From: CAVVSD01 sp963837655
GTDB lineage: Bacteria; Actinomycetota; Thermoleophilia; Solirubrobacterales; Solirubrobacteraceae
Assembly: GCA_963837655.1 (NCBI GenBank)
Contig: CAWIOK010000005.1
Span: 248,001 to 312,000, forward strand
DNA length: 64,000 bases
Reading direction: 5' to 3'
Part shown: one piece after another, positions 60,963-64,000 of the stretch
Layout: every line of letters starts with the position of its first letter
Numbering within the stretch: position 1 is the stretch's first letter
Notes under the pieces: generated by a model
Told to the model about the DNA's origin: nothing
Seen by the model: only the letters and a program-made list of their open reading frames with translations
Databases searched by the model: none
Program-made: the position numbers and the translations under genes

Positions 60963-62182
60963 GCGATCCGCTCCCGCGCATCGCCTACGTGATCGCCGAG
61001 TACCCCAAGATCTCGCACACGTTCGTGATGCGGGAGGTCGAGGCGCTGCGCCGGCTGGGCGCCGCGGTCGACACGGTCTCCATCCGGCGGACGCCCGAGA
61101 GCGCGCTGCTCACCGATGCCGACAGGGAGGCGGACCGCGGACGACGTTCGCGATCCTGCCGGCCGACCGGCGCGAGCTCGTCCGCTCGCACGTCCGCAGT
61201 GCGGGGCGGCGGCCGCTGCGGTACGTCAGGACATTGCGGCTGGCGTTGCGCTCGGGTGCGCCCGGCGCGCGCAACCGGCTCTGGCAGCTCTTCTACTTCG
61301 TGGAGGCCGTCCACCTCGCCGAGCACCTCCGCCGACGCGGGGCCGGCCATCTGCACGCGCACTTCGTGAACGTCGCGTGCTCCGTGACGATGCTGGCGGC
61401 GGAGCTCCTCCAGCGGCCCTACTCGTTCACGATGCACGGCCCGCTGGAGTTCGACAACGTCGAGCAGCACGGCATCGTGGAGAAGGTGCAGCGCGCCGCG
61501 TTCGTCGCGTGCATCAGCGACTTCTGCCGCGCGCAGCTCATGCGCCTCGTGTCGCAGGACGAGTGGCCGCGCCTGCACGTCGTGCATTGCGGCGTGCGAC
61601 CGGAGCGCCTACGCCGGCGCCGATCGATGCACTGCAGGAGGCTGCGTGGAGATCATCACCGTGGGACGGCTCGCAGCCATGAAGGGCTTCGCGGTGCTGC
61701 TGGATGCCGTTGCCGAGCTGCTCGCGGAGGACCCCGACGTCCGCCTCACGATCGTCGGCGACGGTCCGGACCGCGCGCAGCTGGAGGCGCGGGCGCACAG
61801 CGAGCTCCCGGCAGGTGCGGTGACGTTCGCGGGCGCGCTAGGGCCGGAGGGCGTCGCCAAACGCCTGCGTGGCGCAGATCTGTTCTGCCTGCCGTCCTTC
61901 GCCGAGGGCGTGCCGGTCGTCCTCATGGAAGCGATGGCCGCCGGGTTGCCGGTCGTCTCGACCGCCGTCATGGGAATCCCGGAGCTCGTGCGCCGCGGTG
62001 CCGGAACCCTCGTCCCACCAGGACGCGCCGATGTGCTGGCCGACGCGCTGCGTGCCTACGTCCGCGACCCCGAGGCGAGAGCGCGCGACGGCGCGGTTGG
62101 CCGAGAGATCGTGGCGCGTGACTTCGACGTCGACGACTCCGCGGGTCAGCTCGCGCGGTTGTTCACCGCGAGCGTCTCGTAG
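60959..62182 (+). CDS. GT4 family glycosyltransferase with two apparent frameshifts
   Basis: A GT-B enzyme read in three pieces. From ATG 60959: IAYVIAEYPKISHTFVMREV, a typical start. Near 61136-61141 the frame moves (one base missing) and continues TFAILPADRRELV and FYFVEAVHLAEHLRRR, HAHFVNVACSV, FTMHGPLEFD. Near 61609 it moves back (one extra C) and continues YAGADR, then VEIITVGRLAAMKGFAVLLD and the donor motif LPSFAEGVPVVLMEAMAAGLPVV cut here to its key residues E-G-V-P and E-A-M. All conserved parts are present, so a corrected protein of about 407 residues would be active. Confidence 0.75.
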
Positions 62183-62184
62183 CC

Positions 62185-63555
62185 ATGCGCAGGCGCCGTA
62201 TCGTGGTCCTCGGAGCGGGCGTCGCGCTTGTTGCGGCCGCCGTGTTCGTCGTGCTGCTGACCCGCGGTGACGACACCTCGGGCGCCAGCTTTCCCGCGGC
62301 GGCGGCCTCGAGGCGCATCGCGATCGGTCCGACCAGCCAGGCCGACCTCCTCGCGAAGACCGCGCTCGATGTGCGCGTCCGTCTTCCGGCGGGTTCGAAG
62401 GGGACAGTGCAGGCGCAGCTCGCGGCTGCGGGCGAGGACCCGTGGCCCGTCACGCAGGCAGTCACGATCCGAGGCTCTGGGACGCAGCCGGTGCGTCTCC
62501 CCGTGCTCGACGATGCCGCGCCGCGCCTGCGGTCGTGCCGGGCCCGGCAGCTCAGCGTCTCGCTCCGCCAGGGCGGTGGGGGCAGGGTCGTCCGACGGAC
62601 GCGCATGCTCGCTGTCGTCCCGCCCCGATGCGGTCGCTTCTTCGGCCGGGGGTCGGTCTGGACGACGCCGATCGCGTCGAGCACGCCGGTCGACAAGCTG
62701 TCCACGCCGCTGGTGGCAGGGCTGGCCGCCGAGGTCCGCGCCGAGTTCGCGCGCAACTTCCCGCCGACCATCAACACCACGAGCTTCAGCTCCCCGGTCT
62801 ACACCGTGCCCGCTCGCCAGCGGCGGATCCCCGTGCGCCTGGTCGGCCCGCGCGTCGCGTACGGCGGCGACCTGAAGGCGACGCTCGCCCGCGGCGTGCC
62901 GCTTCCAGCCCACGCGAAGGTCGCCGCGGGAACCGACAAGCACATCGTCGTGTGGCAGCCCGCCACCGACACGATGTGGGAGCTCTGGATCGCCGAGAAC
63001 CACAACGGCACCTGGACCGCGCAATGGGGCGGCAAGATGACCGGCGTCTCGCGCAGCCGCGGCTACTTCTCCGATCCGAGCGGCATCCAGCCAGGGGCGA
63101 CAGCGACGAGCCTCCCGCTGGTCGGTGGCATGATCACGCAGGCGGACCTCGCTCGCGGCGAGATCAACCACGCCCTGGCCATGGCGATCCCGAACTCGCG
63201 GTACGCGGTGTGGGCTTATCCGGCCCAGCGCTCCGACGGCGGCAACCGTTCCCCCACCGCGATACCCCAGGGGGCCCGGTTCAGGCTCGACCCCGGTGTC
63301 GACGTCGACTCTCTGGCCGCGCCGTCGTTCACGAAGATGATCGCACGGGCCGCCCAGCGCTACGGCATCTACGTGCGCGACACCTCACCGGTGGTCACGC
63401 TGTACGCCCAGGATCCGTCGAACCTCGGGGCGAACGCGTGGCCCGCATCGATCACGCCGTCGCCTGCCGCGGTCCTTCAGGCCTTCCCGTGGGACCGGCT
63501 GCAGGTGACGCCGATGCATCTCTTCACGTACTCCGGCAAGTCCGTTCCGCACTAG
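62185..63555 (+). CDS. Secreted protein of unrecognised family, paralogue of 50895
   Basis: A 456-residue exported protein: a signal or anchor segment (RIVVLGAGVALVAAAVFVVLL), an N-terminal beta-rich domain (about 55-150) absent from the other copy, and the shared C-terminal domain from about residue 153. Matching blocks to the 50895 gene: SVWTTPIASST, FSSPVYTVPARQ, VWQPATDTMWELW, TAQWGGKMTGVSRSRGYFS, AYPAQRSDG, GARFRLDPGVDVDSL and AAQRYGIYVRDTS. It starts 2 bases after the GT4 gene. A role in polymer handling at the surface is inferred only from context. Confidence 0.75.
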   Translation: MRRRRIVVLGAGVALVAAAVFVVLLTRGDDTSGASFPAAAASRRIAIGPTSQADLLAKTALDVRVRLPAGSKGTVQAQLAAAGEDPWPVTQAVTIRGSGTQPVRLPVLDDAAPRLRSCRARQLSVSLRQGGGGRVVRRTRMLAVVPPRCGRFFGRGSVWTTPIASSTPVDKLSTPLVAGLAAEVRAEFARNFPPTINTTSFSSPVYTVPARQRRIPVRLVGPRVAYGGDLKATLARGVPLPAHAKVAAGTDKHIVVWQPATDTMWELWIAENHNGTWTAQWGGKMTGVSRSRGYFSDPSGIQPGATATSLPLVGGMITQADLARGEINHALAMAIPNSRYAVWAYPAQRSDGGNRSPTAIPQGARFRLDPGVDVDSLAAPSFTKMIARAAQRYGIYVRDTSPVVTLYAQDPSNLGANAWPASITPSPAAVLQAFPWDRLQVTPMHLFTYSGKSVPH

Positions 63556-64000
63556 CGGATGAACGCGTCGCCCTCGGCGAGCGCGTCGCGCATCTCGGCG
63601 ATCCCCTCGTCGGTCAGGCCGTCGCTGACGACGTGGCCGGCGCGTTCCCAGCGCGGGCTGCGCTCCAGCAGCACCCGGTTGCCGGCGAGGTAGTCCTCCG
63701 CGCGGTCGATCAACCTCGCGGGGTTGCCGGCCACGACCGTGGCGGCCGCGACGTCGCGCGTGACGATGCTCCCTGCGCCGACGATCGCGTCATCGCCGAT
63801 CGTGACCCCGGGAAGGATCACCGCCCGCGCCCCGACGAACACGCCTCGCCCGATGGTCACCGGCGCGACGCGGGAGTAGCCGAGGCCCCGTCGTGTGCTG
63901 GCGTCGTGGGCAAGGACGACCACGCCGATGCTCAGCGTGCTGTTCTCCCCGATCGCGATGAGATGGGCGAAGTCCGGGTCGAGCACGGTGCCGCCGCCGA
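63552..64000 (-). CDS. Hexapeptide-repeat acyltransferase, cut by the window end
   Basis: The C-terminal 149 residues of a left-handed beta-helix acyltransferase. Hexapeptide turns are visible (VTIGRGVFVGARAVILPGV, TIGDDAIVGAGSIVTRDV) and the end of the helix domain reads VVAGNPARLI, as in WbbJ-type sugar O-acetyltransferases. The frame is open to base 64000 (GGGTV before the apparent GTG start at 63986), so the true start lies beyond the window. Its stop overlaps the convergent secreted gene by 4 bases. Confidence 0.88.
   Translation of the reverse strand, partial: GGGTVLDPDFAHLIAIGENSTLSIGVVVLAHDASTRRGLGYSRVAPVTIGRGVFVGARAVILPGVTIGDDAIVGAGSIVTRDVAAATVVAGNPARLIDRAEDYLAGNRVLLERSPRWERAGHVVSDGLTDEGIAEMRDALAEGDAFIR

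Overview
The window is about 70% GC, densely packed, with start codons split among ATG, GTG and TTG and many 4-base stop/start overlaps. Gene content (SUF with a Rieske partner, NlpC/P60 hydrolase under a c-di-AMP riboswitch, Ser/Thr kinase, FHA protein, AbiEi/DUF559 protein, an LPFTG-type wall-sorting signal) points to a high-GC Gram-positive actinobacterium. A soil lineage such as Solirubrobacterales/Thermoleophilia is my best guess; this is inferred from gene style, not from a marker gene. No rRNA, tRNA, CRISPR array, insertion sequence or origin was found.

Left part (1-9.5 kb): a DUF58/VWA pair, a 3-hydroxyisobutyrate-dehydrogenase-like enzyme, an ECF sigma factor divergent from an FHA protein, an AbiEi/DUF559 protein, and a minus-strand cluster of a secreted beta-propeller/OmpA protein, a 57-residue ORF and a Ser/Thr kinase with its own outer beta-propeller.

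9.6-19.2 kb: iron-sulfur assembly in two blocks, Rrf2 regulator-sufC-sufS-sufU and Rieske-sufB-sufD, separated by a secreted glycosidase and a PAS-GGDEF-EAL protein. 19.2-29.0 kb: housekeeping and signalling genes (membrane hydrolase, M20 peptidase, riboswitch plus NlpC/P60, RTX-like protein, LOG protein, RNase H, two-component pair, acyl-CoA ligase plus FMN dehydrogenase).

29.0-32.8 kb: a minus-strand block with two related ECF sigma factors, a peptidoglycan-binding protein and a very Pro-rich surface protein. 32.9-64 kb: a large exopolysaccharide region. A plus-strand run (34.2-49.7 kb) holds two polyprenyl-phosphate sugar transferases, a GT4, a flippase, a deacetylase, FemAB-like and methyltransferase genes, a Wzz/BY-kinase-like protein, two O-antigen ligase/polymerase-like proteins and a glycosidase. 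Next come an LPFTG protein divergent from a third ECF sigma factor, a secreted protein of unrecognised family, and a third sugar transferase. A minus-strand operon (58.2-54.0 kb) encodes a WecG-type transferase, three heptose-pathway enzymes (HddA, GmhA, GmhB) and a GT2. A last plus-strand operon (58.7-63.6 kb) encodes Wzz, Wzy, GT4 and a paralogue of the secreted protein. A hexapeptide acyltransferase runs off the right end. Together they would start lipid-linked repeat units, elongate, flip, polymerise, modify and trim a surface polysaccharide.

Several genes (22.0, 29.9, 41.3, 43.7, 61.1 and 61.6 kb) read correctly only if a one-base shift is allowed. These may be consensus errors or real lesions and should be checked before any of these proteins is used as predicted.
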